This document shows positions 30,574 to 42,375 of a stretch of 64,000 nt of DNA, in pieces (position 1 is the stretch's first letter; each line of letters starts with the position of its first letter). A program made the translations under genes and the position numbers. Below the pieces are notes generated by a model. The model was not told the origin of the DNA. It was given only the letters and a program-made list of their open reading frames with translations, and made no database searches. The DNA comes from Schizochytrium sp. CCTCC M209059 (Eukaryota; Sar; Bigyra; Thraustochytrida; Thraustochytriidae): NCBI GenBank assembly GCA_000818945.1, contig KN805431.1:1-64000 (forward strand), written 5' to 3'.

Positions 30574-31487
30574 CGGTTGATTTCTGACCTCGTTGAAGCG
30601 GTTCGCGCGGTCGCTCCAGCAGGATTGCGTCGCGCGCAGAAACGTGGCGTCGCAGCGTGCGACGCTTGGCCGGCCGGCTGCCTCCCTGCCTGCCTGCGTG
30701 CCTGCCTGGCCACCTGTTTTGCCAGCAGTTACCACCGGATGGATGTCTGCCTCCTCGAGGAGGATGCCCGCAGTCCGCGCGACGCCAGAGTCTGCTGCAT
30801 CCGCAGCTGAGGTCAACGGCCACCTGAGCCTGGCGGCGAACATGAACAGCCACGCAAGCAGACAGGCGGCGTCCGTTCTGGTCAAGGCGCCGCCGCGTTT
30901 TCCAAGAGGGCTGGCTGAGAGTAGCTGGCTCGCGCAGCCAATCTTGGTCAGGCCAGCTGGAATCAAATCGACCTTGGACCGCCTCCCTCTTGCGGCGGCT
31001 TGCGCGGGTCTGATTCTCGTGCTCAACCGCCGGATTGGACGCCGCTACACGCGTGCAACAGGGTTAACCAGGCTTTTGAGGGAGCGAAGTTGAAGCGATG
31101 AGCGCGAGCGAATTAGCGAAACGAGTCGGAAAAAATGCAGCACAGCAGAAGCCGCGCAGGACCTTGAAGCGTACTGGCTCGAGGCTGACCCCGAGACCTT
31201 GTCTGGGCTCGCAGTCGCGCGCGGAAAAGACCACTGAGCTGCAGCGTGCGAGCAGAGGCGGGTGCTTTCCTATGCGTTCATTTATTCACATGTCAACCAT
31301 TCTCTCGTCTCCTCTCCTAAGAGCGCGCGTCTTTCACGTCTTTCAATCGAGCCCGCGGCCGTCGTTCGCGCCGCCGCCGAGTCGGAGCCTGCAGTAAGAA
31401 GGAAAAAGAATAAAGCCCGCGAGCTTGCGTGGGTGGGGCGATGGCCGCCGCCCGTCCGTCCGTGCGGGCCGTGCTCTCGCTCGCCAG

Positions 31488-31518
<31 letters not shown>
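31488..31518 (+). repeat. 31-base poly(C) run
   Basis: Thirty-one consecutive C residues. The length is unreliable in most sequencing methods. Confidence 0.9.
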
Positions 31519-31521
<3 letters not shown>

Positions 31522-31987
31522 TCGGACAAGCCGCCGGTAGGTCGGTCTCGCGGTCTGTGGATCTCGCGAGATCGTGGCGGGGGCCAGAACGAACAGGCCT
31601 TCCTTTTGTCTCGTCTGTGGCCGCCGCTGATTACTCCTCTTCTTTGAAATCGCTCCTCCTGCGCGCAGGAGATTCTCTCTGGGCCTGCCCGAGAGCGACT
31701 GCTTTCATGACGACACGATCGATCCAGCGGCCGATCGACCGAACGCAGGCGCTGCGAAGGCAGATTAAGCACACAAGCAAGCAAGCAAGAAAACGAGGTC
31801 ACTCCGATTCAATTTCTGCGCCTCCGCCCACGCCTCGCGCTCCACCTTTGCTTTCCTTCCCTTCCCCACGGCAAATCGATGCCTCGCTTGCGCGTCGCGC
31901 TCGCATGCGAAGCGACTACGTGCGAGCAAGGCGCCGAGCAAGGCGCCGAGCGAGGCGCTCGAGAAATTCGAGGCAGAGCAGGGAAGG

Positions 31988-31989
31988 GA

Positions 31990-32028
<39 letters not shown>
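31988..32028 (+). repeat. (GAAA)10 microsatellite
   Basis: AAAG/GAAA units, the complement of the CTTT arrays. Related short tracts are at 35093-35117 and 57109-57140. Confidence 0.93.
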
Positions 32029-33105
32029 CACGAACGCGAGGAACGCCTCGGATAGATGGATCGGCGGATGGGCAAGCCTTGCACGGACTTCAGAGGGAGC
32101 AGGAGAGCAACGGCCAGATAGAAAGAAGCAAAACAGGAAACAAGGAGAGAAACAAAGAATGAACGAATCAAATGAAACGAAGCGCCTACGGCCCATGCAG
32201 ACGGGCGGGCGCGGCGCGGCGCGGCGCAGCGCGTCAGGCCCACTCAGGCCTAGCCGGCGAAACGTCCGGGCGATGACTGGGTGGGCTTCCGCTGCGCTGC
32301 GCGAGACGAGGTCGCGTGCGAGTCAAATCTAGCAGGCTGGTGGCGCAAAGAAACGGAAGAATGCAAAAGCAGCGCTGCATTGGCCGTCTTTCTTTTTTTC
32401 TTTCTTTGTTCTTTTCCATTGTCTGTTTCTTTTCGTTTGTTTGCTTGCTTGTTTGCTTGCTTGCTTGCGTGCGTGTAGTATTCTGCAAGAATTTCACTCT
32501 TCTTTCTCTTTCAGCCACACCGGCCAGGAAAGCGCCAGACGAAGCCGAAGAAACGATAGCAGTTGCGGTCTCGAATCCAGGCCTCGCGTTGGCTGACTCG
32601 CTCGCTGGTTGGCTTTCATGCCTGGCCGCCAGCGGGTCCAGTCCTGCGTGGCGGGACAGGCGCTGGAAAGCGCGTCGCGTGGGAGATGGTTATCCTCGCC
32701 TCGCAGGGAGCCAACGGCACCTGTATACTTTTTGTCCCTCCCGTCCCGCAGGAGCCGGGCGCCTCCCACAGAGGCTGCGGTTCGGTCCGCGTCGATAGGC
32801 GCACCGCGCCCGCAGCGCCAGCGTCTCGGTGGCTCATCTCGAACTGTGGACTTTCCCCACCACACCGTTTCTTCCACTTGGCTCGCCTGTCTATTATCAC
32901 TTTCTCCGCCGCAGGCGCCTCCTCCTTCTCCTTCCCTGCCTACGTCGGCGTGCCTGCGACGGCCTGCCTCGGCCGCCGCGCCTTCCTCTCGGCGACCCGG
33001 TCCGTCGGCCCGCCGCGGGTCGTTTCTCGCGCTCGATTCCGCTGCAGTCCTGGGTCGGCGCGCGGCCACAACCCGCCAGGCGCCGTCTCGCCGCAGGTCT
33101 CTCCT

Positions 33106-33226
<121 letters not shown>

Positions 33227-34604
33227 ACTTATCCACTCAGTCTGGCTCTGTTCGATTCCAACTGACTTTCCTGCGGCGCACTGCTAACTAACTACCCGCG
33301 GTAGTCTCCGCCGGCGCAGACCTCGCCGCGCCTCGCCTCGCGCGAGACGGGGCGCGCGACGGGGACCAGCCCCCGCCTGCGGCCGCCGCGGCCCGGCCGC
33401 CGCGAAGAAGGCGCACCGGGCGTCCGCGGGCGCGGAGCTGCGTAGGCAGGCAGGCGTCCGAGGGGGCAGAAGGCGGCGAGAATGTGAAGCAGCGCGGCGC
33501 GACGCGACGCGACGCGATGCGGAAGAAGGAGAGCGGGCGAGCGATCATGTGGAACGAGCGGCGCGTGGAAAGGTCGGCCTCTCTCTCCTCTGCTCAGGCA
33601 GGCGCGGCGCCGCAGAGACGGGCCGAGGCGGCGGATCGACGGAATATAGTGGGGCAGCAACGGCCCCGCAGCACAAGCGTCCGCGGGGCCTCCTGCAGCC
33701 AGCTTTCGCCTGAGCAGTTGAAAGACCCCCTTCCGAATCTGGCCTCCTTTCTTACTTTCCTGGCGACGCAGAAGACACCGGCCGGCTGTCAGAGGAGCGC
33801 GCAGAGAGAAGGGGGGGGGGGCGGCGGTTGGAGGGCGAAGCCAAGCGTAAGAGTCGTTTCTCCTTTCCTTCCTCCGAGTCGAGCTGCCACGCGGCTGTTC
33901 ACATCTACCTGCCTGCCAACATCACGCCATGAGAAAGAAACGTTCTTCCGTTCACTCTTTACCGTCCCTGGTTCGCTCCCCCCGGCTTCCGCGGTCGCCA
34001 AGTGCAGTGCACTTGCCTGCATGTGTGGGCGCGCTGCAGCTGCGTGCGTGACGACGGACGACCAGGCGCACAGGCTTGCTCGCGCGGAGGCGAGGCTCGA
34101 GCAGCTGGCTGGCCGCGCAGCATTTTTTAGGCTGGCCGGTGCGGGCGGCTGAGCCGCGGCCCGCTCGCGCTCGCTGCTCCGCGATGTTCTGACCACTACC
34201 CTGCCCCGCAGACCTTCGGTGGCGACTCGATCGATCGATCGAAGCATGGATCGACAGTCGATTGATTGATTCACTCATTGACATTGATTGACTGATTGAT
34301 AGTGCGAGTGCGAGAGAGCGGGCGCGGGGCGGAGTCGCAACCAGACTAGCCTGGGCCGCGCGCTTCCAGGCCGCCGCTCCCTGACGTGCATGCATGCGTA
34401 TGCGCATGCATGTATGCCTGCGTACGTGCCGGCCCGCCAACCAACGCGCGAGCTTTCGATCGGCCAATCGATCGATGGATCGATTCAATCAATGCGTCGA
34501 AACGCCCACACCCATTTATTTGCGGCCGGCGCAGCGAGTGAACCAGCAAGCCGCGGAGCATCCATTCATCCGTCGATCCATCCGTCGATCCATGCGTCGA
34601 CTCG

Positions 34605-34657
34605 CGAACGAACGAACGCACGCACGTACGAACGAACGAACGAACGAACGAACGAAC
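34605..34657 (+). repeat. (GAAC)n compound tract
   Basis: GAAC units interrupted by GCACGCAC. The minus strand reads GTTC, as in the tract at 30516. Confidence 0.9.
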
Positions 34658-35197
34658 AGCCATGCGCAGGCGCCGCGAGGTCCGTGGATCGACGCATCGC
34701 GAGAGAGCGGACGGGCGTGTGGGCGGGTGACTAATCGATCGCTCGATCCATCCATCCGCGCGGCGCTTGCCGCCGCATCCACGGCGCGGCACGAGGCACA
34801 ACAAAAGGAAAAAGAAAAGAAAAACGAAAAAGAAAAAAGAAAAAAAAAGTACAGGAAAAGAGGAAAGACCACGTGTGCGTGACCGACCGAGTGGCCGGCC
34901 CGCTGATCCCGCAGCTCGACTGCCGTCGCTCTGCGGGGACAAGGGAAGCCACGGCCTTCCGTCGCATGGGCAGCGCTGCGGGAAGCGCCGCTGCGGGAAT
35001 TGGGGGCCGCCGGGCGAGCAGGCGAACGAGCCAGTGAGGGGGAGGGAGGGAGGGGTGGGGGGTTGAGAAAATCCCCGCAAAGCCATGAAAATAAGAAAGA
35101 AAGAAAGAAAGAAAGACGAGGCCGCGAAGTCCCACTGGGCGCGGCGCGTCTCCTCTGCCGGCCGCGCTGTTCCCAGACGCCCACGCGAGCCAGCGAG

Positions 35198-35286
35198 AGC
35201 AGAGCAAAGCAGAGCGGAGCAGAGCGGAGCAGAGCGGAGCAGAGCGGAGCAGAGCGGAGCAGAGCAGAGCGGAGCAGAGCAGAGCG
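35198..35286 (+). repeat. 10-bp / 5-bp GAGCA-GAGCG tandem repeat
   Basis: Alternating AGCAG and AGCGG pentamers make a 10-bp period over about 85 bp. It is located about 0.7 kb upstream of the AP2-domain gene. Confidence 0.93.
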
Positions 35287-35614
35287 GCCGGAAGAGGCAG
35301 AGCGGAGGCCGCCACGGCGCACGAAGCAAATCCGGAACCAGAACCAGAACGTCTTTGCACGGCGAGAGCCTGCCTGCCTGCCTGCCTGCCTACGTGCCTA
35401 GTGCGGAGTAGGGAGACGGACCATAGAGAGAAGAAGAGGAGGAGACTGGAGGAAGCGAAAGCAGAACCAGAACCAGGACCAGAAGAAGGAGCAAAGCCGC
35501 CGGCGCGAGAAGCAGCAGCTCGCGCGCCATACATACAGCACGCGCGTTCGCACGCACGCACGCACGCACGTAAGCAAGGTCCTCACTCGCTTGCGCTCCC
35601 CACGCCTCCGGCTC

Positions 35615-35646
<32 letters not shown>
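35615..35646 (+). repeat. (GCA)10 leader microsatellite
   Basis: A CAG/GCA trinucleotide run about 320 bp upstream of the AP2-domain ATG. It is separate from the CAG run that encodes polyglutamine inside the gene. Confidence 0.93.
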
Positions 35647-35647
<1 letters not shown>

Positions 35648-35962
35648 GGCGCGAGAGTGAAGGAAGTGCAGATCGCGTCCATCGGTCAACCTACCCACCG
35701 CCCTTCAACGTCTCGGTACCGCCCGCGACCAGACCAGACCGGACGCGGCAGACCAGCAGGGAAGACAGCCAGAGCTGCCCGCGCCGCGCACGCCGCGCTA
35801 CGAGCGCCTGCCTGTCTGCCTACCTACTTGTGCGCGCGGGAGCGACGCTCGTCTCGTCTCGTCTCGTCTCGTACGGCTCGCCTCGCAGGTGTACATTGAC
35901 GGGGAAAAGGGAGCAGCTCAAGCAGGAAGACAGGAATATTCGCAACACAAGAGCCGAGCAGG

Positions 35963-37501
35963 ATGCCAAGCGCCTACACCGCCCAGCAAAACGCGGGCGA
36001 GGACGTGGCCTCGCTCATGGCCAAACTCTACAACATGCCGCAGCTGTACCAGCAGCAGCAACAGCAGCAGCAGCAACAGCAGCGACAGCTGCTGCAACTG
36101 CTGCAAGCCCAGAGGGCGACCCTCGCCGCTGCCGCGGGACTCGCAGGCAACGGCCACGAGGGCGCGCCCGCGCCGCCTGTCCTGAGCAGACGGTCCACCT
36201 CCCAGAACAGCAGCACAAGCACGAGCACCAGCGGGAGCAACTATAACGCAAGTCAGTTCGCGCTCCCAGCAGGCTTCAACAGCAACCAAATCGATTCAAT
36301 CTTGCAGGCGAGCGCGACAAGTGAGGCAGCATTGCGCGCCTCCATCCTGCGTCATTTCCTCGCACAAAAGGATGATTATCTCTTGAACCAGGTACAGCAG
36401 CAGCAGACGCAGACACAGCCATTCCCCATGAACTACCTCGAACGGACAGTGCACCAGCACGGCCTCGACGAATCGACCCATACATCAGCTGATATCCAGC
36501 AACAGCAGCAGCAGCGATTGGCCCAGCTCATGCAAGATTCATTTGCATTCTCCAACCGGGGCCGGGCCTCTTCTCTGGCCGACGATACACACAGCCAGGC
36601 CTCGCAGAGATCCGGGACCTCCACAAGTACGGAACGCTGCTCTGTGGGCTCCATGCATGATCTGCACACCCAATCGGGCAAGCTCCCGTCATCCTTTACC
36701 CCAAACAACTCTTCAAACTCGAGTGGCTTGGGGTCCATCGCAGACTTTTTCCTCACAGCGCCGTCGCGCAGCGACGCTTTTTCACGAACAGCTTCGTCCA
36801 TGCGCTCAGACCAGACTGACAAGCCCGGTCCCTCGGCAGCTGACCTTCCCGCCCAGCTCGCGCCGCCCCAGGCGTCTCAGCTCAGTGCAACCATCGCCAA
36901 CCTCATGGCCCTCTCTGGCAACACTGCCGACACCCACACTATGGCAGCCAGCCTCGGTCTTCTTGGTGCCGGGACCAAGCGCAAGAGCTTCTCGCAAGAC
37001 CTAGATGACGGACTCTACCATTCCGAGAACAACTTCGAGGCTCTCTCACGCCAAAGCCACGCCGGGTCCACCGCTACAGCGTCCCTCTCTCGCAACCCTT
37101 CCGAGCTCACCACTGCTGGCGCTCCCCCTCCTCTGCCACAGGCAAAGGCCACAGACGCTACTGCTTCTGCCGCCAAGACTGCTTCTGCCGCCAAGGACGA
37201 GGCTGACGACAGCGGCTTCAAGAAGCGCCGCAAGCGTCGTCGCATCAAGCCTTGGAGCTCCCGTTACCAGGGTGTTTCTTGGCACAAGCGCGACAAGCGC
37301 TGGGTCGCGCGCATTTGGGTCGAGGGCAAAACGCAAAACCTTGGCACCTTTGTCAACGAGCAGCATGCAGCCCTCGTTGTCGATCGTCGTGTCATCCGCG
37401 TCTTTGGCGAGGATGGCGGGGGCATGCCCCTCAACATCCCCAGACGCGAAGACCGCCGCCGTCTTGCTCTCGAGTTCGGACTCTCCGAGCCAGACATTTA
37501 G
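35963..37501 (+). CDS. AP2/ERF-domain DNA-binding protein with polyglutamine N-terminus
   Basis: The 512-residue protein is mostly low complexity. A polyglutamine run encoded by CAG/CAA (36049-36105) leads into QLLQLLQ, then Ser/Thr/Gln-rich segments with further short Q runs. Near the C-terminus a strongly basic stretch KKRRKRRRIK (420-429, likely nuclear localisation) precedes one AP2 domain (about 432-495): SSRYQGVSWHKRDKRWVARI, then WVEGKTQNLGTF and a helix containing EQHAAL. This is the three-strand plus helix layout of AP2/ERF domains, with the conserved RYQGV, W and G-x-F positions. It is probably a sequence-specific transcription factor. It is preceded by the 18.8-kb repeat-rich region and converges with the pyridoxal kinase gene. 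Confidence 0.9.
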   Translation: MPSAYTAQQNAGEDVASLMAKLYNMPQLYQQQQQQQQQQQRQLLQLLQAQRATLAAAAGLAGNGHEGAPAPPVLSRRSTSQNSSTSTSTSGSNYNASQFALPAGFNSNQIDSILQASATSEAALRASILRHFLAQKDDYLLNQVQQQQTQTQPFPMNYLERTVHQHGLDESTHTSADIQQQQQQRLAQLMQDSFAFSNRGRASSLADDTHSQASQRSGTSTSTERCSVGSMHDLHTQSGKLPSSFTPNNSSNSSGLGSIADFFLTAPSRSDAFSRTASSMRSDQTDKPGPSAADLPAQLAPPQASQLSATIANLMALSGNTADTHTMAASLGLLGAGTKRKSFSQDLDDGLYHSENNFEALSRQSHAGSTATASLSRNPSELTTAGAPPPLPQAKATDATASAAKTASAAKDEADDSGFKKRRKRRRIKPWSSRYQGVSWHKRDKRWVARIWVEGKTQNLGTFVNEQHAALVVDRRVIRVFGEDGGGMPLNIPRREDRRRLALEFGLSEPDI

Positions 37502-38297
37502 ATGTGCATCCTTAGATGCGCAAACACCACCAATCTGTGTCCTAGTGCATCCGGTCCGCGGCACCCTCGCACCATGTGGCACGACCTCTCGTACTCTCAC
37601 CATTTCGACCGCAATTTTTAATGCAGACGCTTTGACGTTCTGCACCCTGTACTCACATTGTCTTTCCCAATTTTACCCCTTCTTTTTTCCTTTACCTTTC
37701 TCCTCGCTTCTGATCTTATCTTGGTCGTCCCATTTCGGAAACCTCCTCTCACTACTTGCCACTTTTCACATCCATCGAGATTCTTGCAAATGTGGAACTC
37801 CATTTCTTCTTTCTCCAGACTCTCGCACGTCTCGTTCCATTGTGCAGCCCAACAGACAGGTTTTTGTCTAGCAAATAGTGAACTCAGTATGTGTTTCTAC
37901 TTCCAGACTCTTGCGCATCTCGTTCTTTTGTGCATGTCTTTCAATCTGCTAAAAACGATGAACTCACTTTCTTCTTCTTTCAGACTTTCGCTCGGCCTTT
38001 ACTTTGTGTGCAGCAGGTTTTGTCTGGCACGCAGTAAACTCATTCTCTTCAAGTTCTGCCTGGCACGCTTCTTTTTCCACGGAACTTATGCAAGGCCTTT
38101 CTCTTGTCTGACTTTATTTTCTCTTCTCTCTCCTTAGACTAACAAAAATCCTTCCTTCTTCCTCTTCTCGCGACTTTCGAACACAAAAGGTTGCCAACTC
38201 AAATTTCAGACACAGACATTAATCCTACCAATTCCAAAAATTTCTTCAACTCGAGTTTTCTTTCTAGACAATCTACTCGCTCGATCGGAACGCGTCT
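37502..38297. other. Convergent spacer, pyrimidine-rich with degenerate repeats
   Basis: About 800 bp between the AP2 (+) and pyridoxal kinase (-) stops. It is T/C-rich on the + strand and includes the degenerate array at 37815-38068. No gene is supported. Confidence 0.5.
37815..38068 (+). repeat. Degenerate ~80-bp tandem repeat after the AP2 gene
   Basis: The block CCAGACTCT(T)CGC...TCTCGTTC...TTGTGCA...AACTCA recurs at about 37815, 37903 and 37980 (spacing 88 and 77). A decayed partial copy (CTGCCTGGCACGC) follows near 38056. Confidence 0.7.
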
Positions 38298-39288
38298 TCA
38301 GTCCTCGAGCGTTTGTACAGTCACCCGCGAGGAGCTTGCGTCCGGCGACTCAATATCCTTACGACTCTGAATTAGCAAGAGCTCTGCATTAGGATTAACC
38401 CCCTCGTCCATGCCGCGCTTCGTGCGCTCCACAACAGCGTTCATGGTCGTGCACGCACGCAAGATGCAGCCCTCGATATCCCCATCAAGCTTCTCCATCC
38501 ACGCCAGTAACAGAGCCGCAATCAAGTCTCCCGTACCAGTGTAATGTCCGGACACACGAGGCTGAAGTGCCTGCAAGACACGTGGTTTCTCACCCTCGCC
38601 GCGAGAGACGCTTGCCAAGAGAAGCAGGGAGCCAGATTTCTCCGTAAAATCACACGAGGTCAGAACAACCGTGCCGACGCCTCGCTCGTGCAGCTTTTCG
38701 AACGCGACGCGAGCAGAAGCCACATCCGAAACTTTCATCTCTGTGAGCAGCTCCAGCTCAAACTGATTCGGCGTCAAAACGCTTACCACTGGCAAAACCT
38801 CCGCCTTGTAGACTTCAACAAGTTCCTTTGGTACATAAAGCTTGCCCTTGTCCCCAAGAACGGGATCGCAAAAATACCGCACCCTAGGGCTCTCCTTGCG
38901 AAGCGTGCTAAAAACGTCCAGCACCTGTCGCAGAAAGGAGACCGAACCAATGTACCCCGTGAGCATGTACGAGTAGTTTCCCAGCAATTTGTTGCGCCCC
39001 AAACCCTCGAGCAGCGCTGCTAGCTGCGATCCGTTCATGACCTCGCCTTCCCACCCTTCCTTGTATCCGGTATGGTTCGAGAACTGGACGCTGTTGATTG
39101 GATCCACGTCGAAACCCAAGAGTTGCAAAGGAAAGATCGCTGATTTGTTGCCCACATAGCCTTTTTTCTCAATCAAAAATCGTCTTGCGTCAGGTCCAGT
39201 GTTCTCCTTTGCGATCGGAAAACGTTTAAGAAAAAAGCAACTCACCGTGAACAGTGTGCGACTGAATACTCAGGATACGCCCGTACAT
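38298..39288 (-). CDS. PDXK: Pyridoxal kinase (two exons)
   Basis: The coding sequence is exon 1 (39288-39246) joined to exon 2 (39160-38298), giving 301 residues. Splicing reconstructs RILSIQSHTVHGYVGNKSA, the hallmark N-terminus of pyridoxal kinases. It is followed by FPLQLLGFDVDPINSVQFSN and HTGY, the DPVLGDKGKLYVP block, LTPNQFELELLT, and the anion-hole/catalytic motif GTGDLIAALLLAW with its Asp. The enzyme phosphorylates pyridoxal, pyridoxine and pyridoxamine in the vitamin B6 salvage pathway in the cytosol. Length and all main motifs are normal. A translation that reads through the intron would give a false N-terminus (MSCFFL...). The gene converges with the AP2 gene and is divergent from the SDR16C gene. 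Confidence 0.95.
39161..39245 (-). other. Spliceosomal intron in the pyridoxal kinase gene
   Basis: 85 nt, donor GTGAGT, acceptor AAAAAG, phase 1. It splits the Gly codon of the HGYVGN motif. Confidence 0.92.
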
Positions 39289-40752
39289 CTCTGTCAATCA
39301 TCGTCATCGTCATCGCCATTGTCATCATTGTCGTCAGTTTTGCACGGGTGTCTCTTTAAAGAGCGACGACAAAGCGTTACGCGCGCGAGCTTGTCCAGGG
39401 CATGCCAAGGGGAACGCTTTGTATTGTCCATGGCTCTGCGCTGCGAGCTCTCTAGCTCCACTCACCTTGCTTCAAGCTCGGCGGTGCCGGTGGCGACGTC
39501 GACATCTTCACTTCGAGCCTGCTCCTCTGCTGTTGCTTCTTCTTCTTCTTCTTCTTCTTCTTCTTCGTCTTCTATTTTCTTTAATCTGCCACGCACAGAC
39601 CTTGCGCAGGCAAAAGCAGCCGCGGTCCCGCTCGCTCGCTGGCCTCCCGCTCCCTTGCACGCGCCTGCTTTGCGCGTGTCGGTCGAGGCCAATTCCGACT
39701 TCGTGCGCCGTGCTTTCTTTCTTTTCTTTCTTTCTTTCCCAGTCCTTTCATCTCAGCGCAAGTGGCGGTGACACATCATCATCATCATAACGATCAAACA
39801 TAATCCTCCTTGTATCTCGATCACGAGCACAACCATGTCAACGTTCTCCCGGCATGACAATGTACGCAAACCACGTTCGCACGCAGCCCACCACCACCAG
39901 CCTCGCCTCCGCAAGCCACTTGAGCCCGACGTCCACCTTGGCCACGTTGTTCGCCATGCCTGCCCGCCGGACCATCCTCGGCCAGCTCAGCTCATCCCTT
40001 CCATTCCTCCTCTCTCCTTGCGCATCCAAGTTCTTCCCTCGCCCTCGCGCCGCGTGGACCGCGCTGTTCATCGGTTTGCGGTCCGTGCCGACGCCCTCCC
40101 TCGTACTTCACGACCCGCCCTCACCCCGTTCATCGCCGGCGACTTTCTTGCGCAAGCCGGCCGACCCGTACCTTACGCGCGTCTCCGTCCTCTGCCTCCC
40201 GGCCGCCTTCAGGGGCTCCACCGAGGCCGCGGTACACATGCATGGTCTGCGCGCGCGTGTGTGCGCGTCCCAGGCACTGCGAGCGAGGCGTCGCGGGGAC
40301 TTACTTTACTTTATGATGCGCTGCGGCGATCGCCGCGATGCGATACGGCACGCCGCGGCGCGATGCGATGCGAGGCGAGGCGATGCGATGCGATGCGAGG
40401 CGGCGCGATGCGATGCGATGCGAGGCGAGGCGAGGCGATGCGAGGCGAGGCGAAGCGCGTGCGCGGGCGAGGCAGGCCGTGGTGCCCGGGGGTGTCGCGC
40501 GATGGCGCTCGCGAGGGCAAGCACTGTGCTCGCGCATGAATGCGCAAGGGACTGGCGCGAGGGGCGCGCCGGGACCAGGCAGACCCGCAACCTGGCGCGC
40601 AGCAGAGTCGACGTCCGCGGCACGAGGCAGGCGCAGGCGCCTCCGTCCCTCACGCGAAGAGCGAAGCGAACGCGAGCGAGCGAACAAGAGCGAGCGAACA
40701 AGAGCGAGGAAAGTCGTAGCGAGGGGAAAGAGAAGAGACTCGTCTGTCAAGA
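39289..40752. promoter_or_regulatory. Divergent intergenic region (pyridoxal kinase / SDR16C)
   Basis: About 1.46 kb. It includes a TCATCG/TCATTG tract just beside the pyridoxal kinase start (39297-39335), a CTT run at 39538-39566, a CTTT tract near 39715-39738, a CATCAT tract at 39773-39788, a GCGAT/GCGAG pentamer array at 40322-40460 and AGCGAGCGAACAAG repeats just before the SDR ATG (40670-40715). No coding gene is supported. Confidence 0.4.
40322..40460 (+). repeat. GCGAT/GCGAG pentamer array
   Basis: Pentamers GCGAT, GCGAG and variants (GCGGC) in register for about 140 bp, roughly 300 bp upstream of the SDR16C start. Confidence 0.9.
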
Positions 40753-41855
40753 ATGAGCGAGATCGCAAGCTTCGTAGGGGACTTCCTCCCAAGGCCGCCC
40801 AAGCGCTGGGCACTCCTGGCCGGCGCCGTCGCCGCCTACTATGGTCTGCGCGAGGTCGCGCCGCACCTCTTTGAGAAGAGCATCAACGGGGACGTCGTGG
40901 TCATCACCGGAGGAGGCTCCGGCATCGGCCGTCTCATGGCGCTGCGTGTGGCCAAGGAGGGTTGCTCCGTAGCAATTCTTGACGTAAACAAGGAGGGCGC
41001 CGACAAGGTCGCAGAGGAGTGCAAAGCTCTCGGCGCCACCGCGCGCTCATACCTCTGCGATGTCACTGACCGCTCCATGGTCTACGAGGTCGCCGCACAG
41101 GTCGAAAAGGACTTTGGCCACGTTGATATCGTCGTCAACAACGCCGGCATCGTTGGCGGCAAGAAGCTCATCGAGGCCGACGACGACCGCATGGAGCTCG
41201 TGCTCAAGGTCAACACCCACGCCATCCTCTGGGTCACCAAGGCCTTCCTTCCCGGAATGATTCGTCGCAACCACGGCCACGTTGTCATTATTGCCAGCTC
41301 GGCGGGTCGCGTCGGTGTCCCCAACATGGTCGCCTATAATGCATCAAAGTTCGGCGCCGTTGGCGCAGGCGAGGGAATTCGCCTTGAAATGCAAAAGATG
41401 GGCACCAAGATCAAGTGCACCACTGTGTGCCCCATGTGTAAGTTTTCATCTTGTCCCGCTCCATTCCACCATTTCCTTCGCAAACCTTTTCTCGATTGAG
41501 CAAGGATATGGCCCCGAATGGTTTGTACTCTGTCCTTCTGTGTCTAACGCTTCTTCTTCCCATGCTTCATTTCACAGACATTGCCACTGGCATGTTCGAA
41601 GGCGCCAAACTCCAGCCCAAGTACAAGTTCCTTGAAGGCCCGGTCAACGCCCTTTTCCCGATTCTCGAGCCCGATTACGTCGCGGATCAGATCATCAACG
41701 CAGTCAAGCGCGACCAGGAGCTTCTCGTCATGCCCGCCATGGCCTACTCGACCACCATCATGCAGGGTCTCCTCCCTACCGCCCTTACGGACCGCATTCT
41801 CGAGGATCTCGGCGTCTCTTCCTCTATGGACCACTTCAAGCAGACTCGCGCTTAG
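40753..41855 (+). CDS. SDR16C-type short-chain dehydrogenase/reductase, membrane anchored (two exons)
   Basis: Exons 40753-41437 and 41578-41855 give 320 residues. An N-terminal hydrophobic segment (about 19-34) is followed by the Rossmann motif TGGGSGIG (52-59), Asp at 77 (end of beta-2, suggesting NAD(H)), CDVTD (102-106), NNAG (129-132), catalytic Ser182/183, Tyr195 and Lys199 (YNASK). Splicing creates CPMYIATGMFEGAKL, the C-terminal block typical of SDR16C proteins (RDH10, HSD17B11/13, DHRS3), which act on retinoid, steroid or other lipid alcohols at ER or lipid-droplet membranes. The substrate is not predictable. The translation without splicing ends in a nonsense tail, confirming the intron. 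It converges with HIT-like gene 1. Confidence 0.93.
41438..41577 (+). other. Spliceosomal intron in the SDR16C gene
   Basis: 140 nt, donor GTAAGT, acceptor TTTCACAG, phase 1. It joins T to AC to make the Tyr codon of CPMYIATGMF. Confidence 0.95.
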
Positions 41856-42375
41856 TTGGGATTAAAAGAGGTATCGAACATACATCACCAGTTGAGAGGT
41901 ACCGCGAAGATGGAAAAAGAATATCGCCGCCTTTTCCTTTCTTTTTTTTCCCCTAACAAGAAAGAGCCAGTGTCTCTGATGGTGCTGACCATTGCTCGGC
42001 CAAATAATGTTTATGGTGTACCATGGTACGCAGCTTCGACCCGATGATCTTCGTTAGAAGACGTCATCGCTGATGACCCTCTGAAAAAAACCAAATTCTA
42101 AATTCACTCCCCTTTTGTCACCATCGATGCGAAAATTGATATCTTTTATCATTTTTATCTATACAACAGCGTCTGTCTACGTGCAGATGCGTGCTAGGAA
42201 AAGCAACGAAAGGCTGCCCCACCAACTTATGTCTTGGCTTTACGCGTTCAGAATATTCGTTCTCTCTCCATACGTTCTTGATCAACCCCGCTTCCTTTTC
42301 GAAGAAAAAAGAAATGGAAAGAAAAGAAAAGAAAAGAAACTTCGACCAGACGTTCACATGAGGGGGGGGGGGGAA
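41856..42375. other. Convergent spacer
   Basis: 520 bp between the SDR16C and HIT-like 1 stops. It contains an AAGA/AAAAG pentamer tract (about 42312-42340) and a 12-base G run (42362-42373) directly against the HIT-like 1 stop codon. No gene is seen. Confidence 0.5.

Noticed and set aside
33240..33275. GTTCGATTCCA resembling a tRNA B box
   Set aside because: The flanking bases do not form a T-arm and there is no matching A box or acceptor stem at the right distance. I found no convincing tRNA gene in the window.
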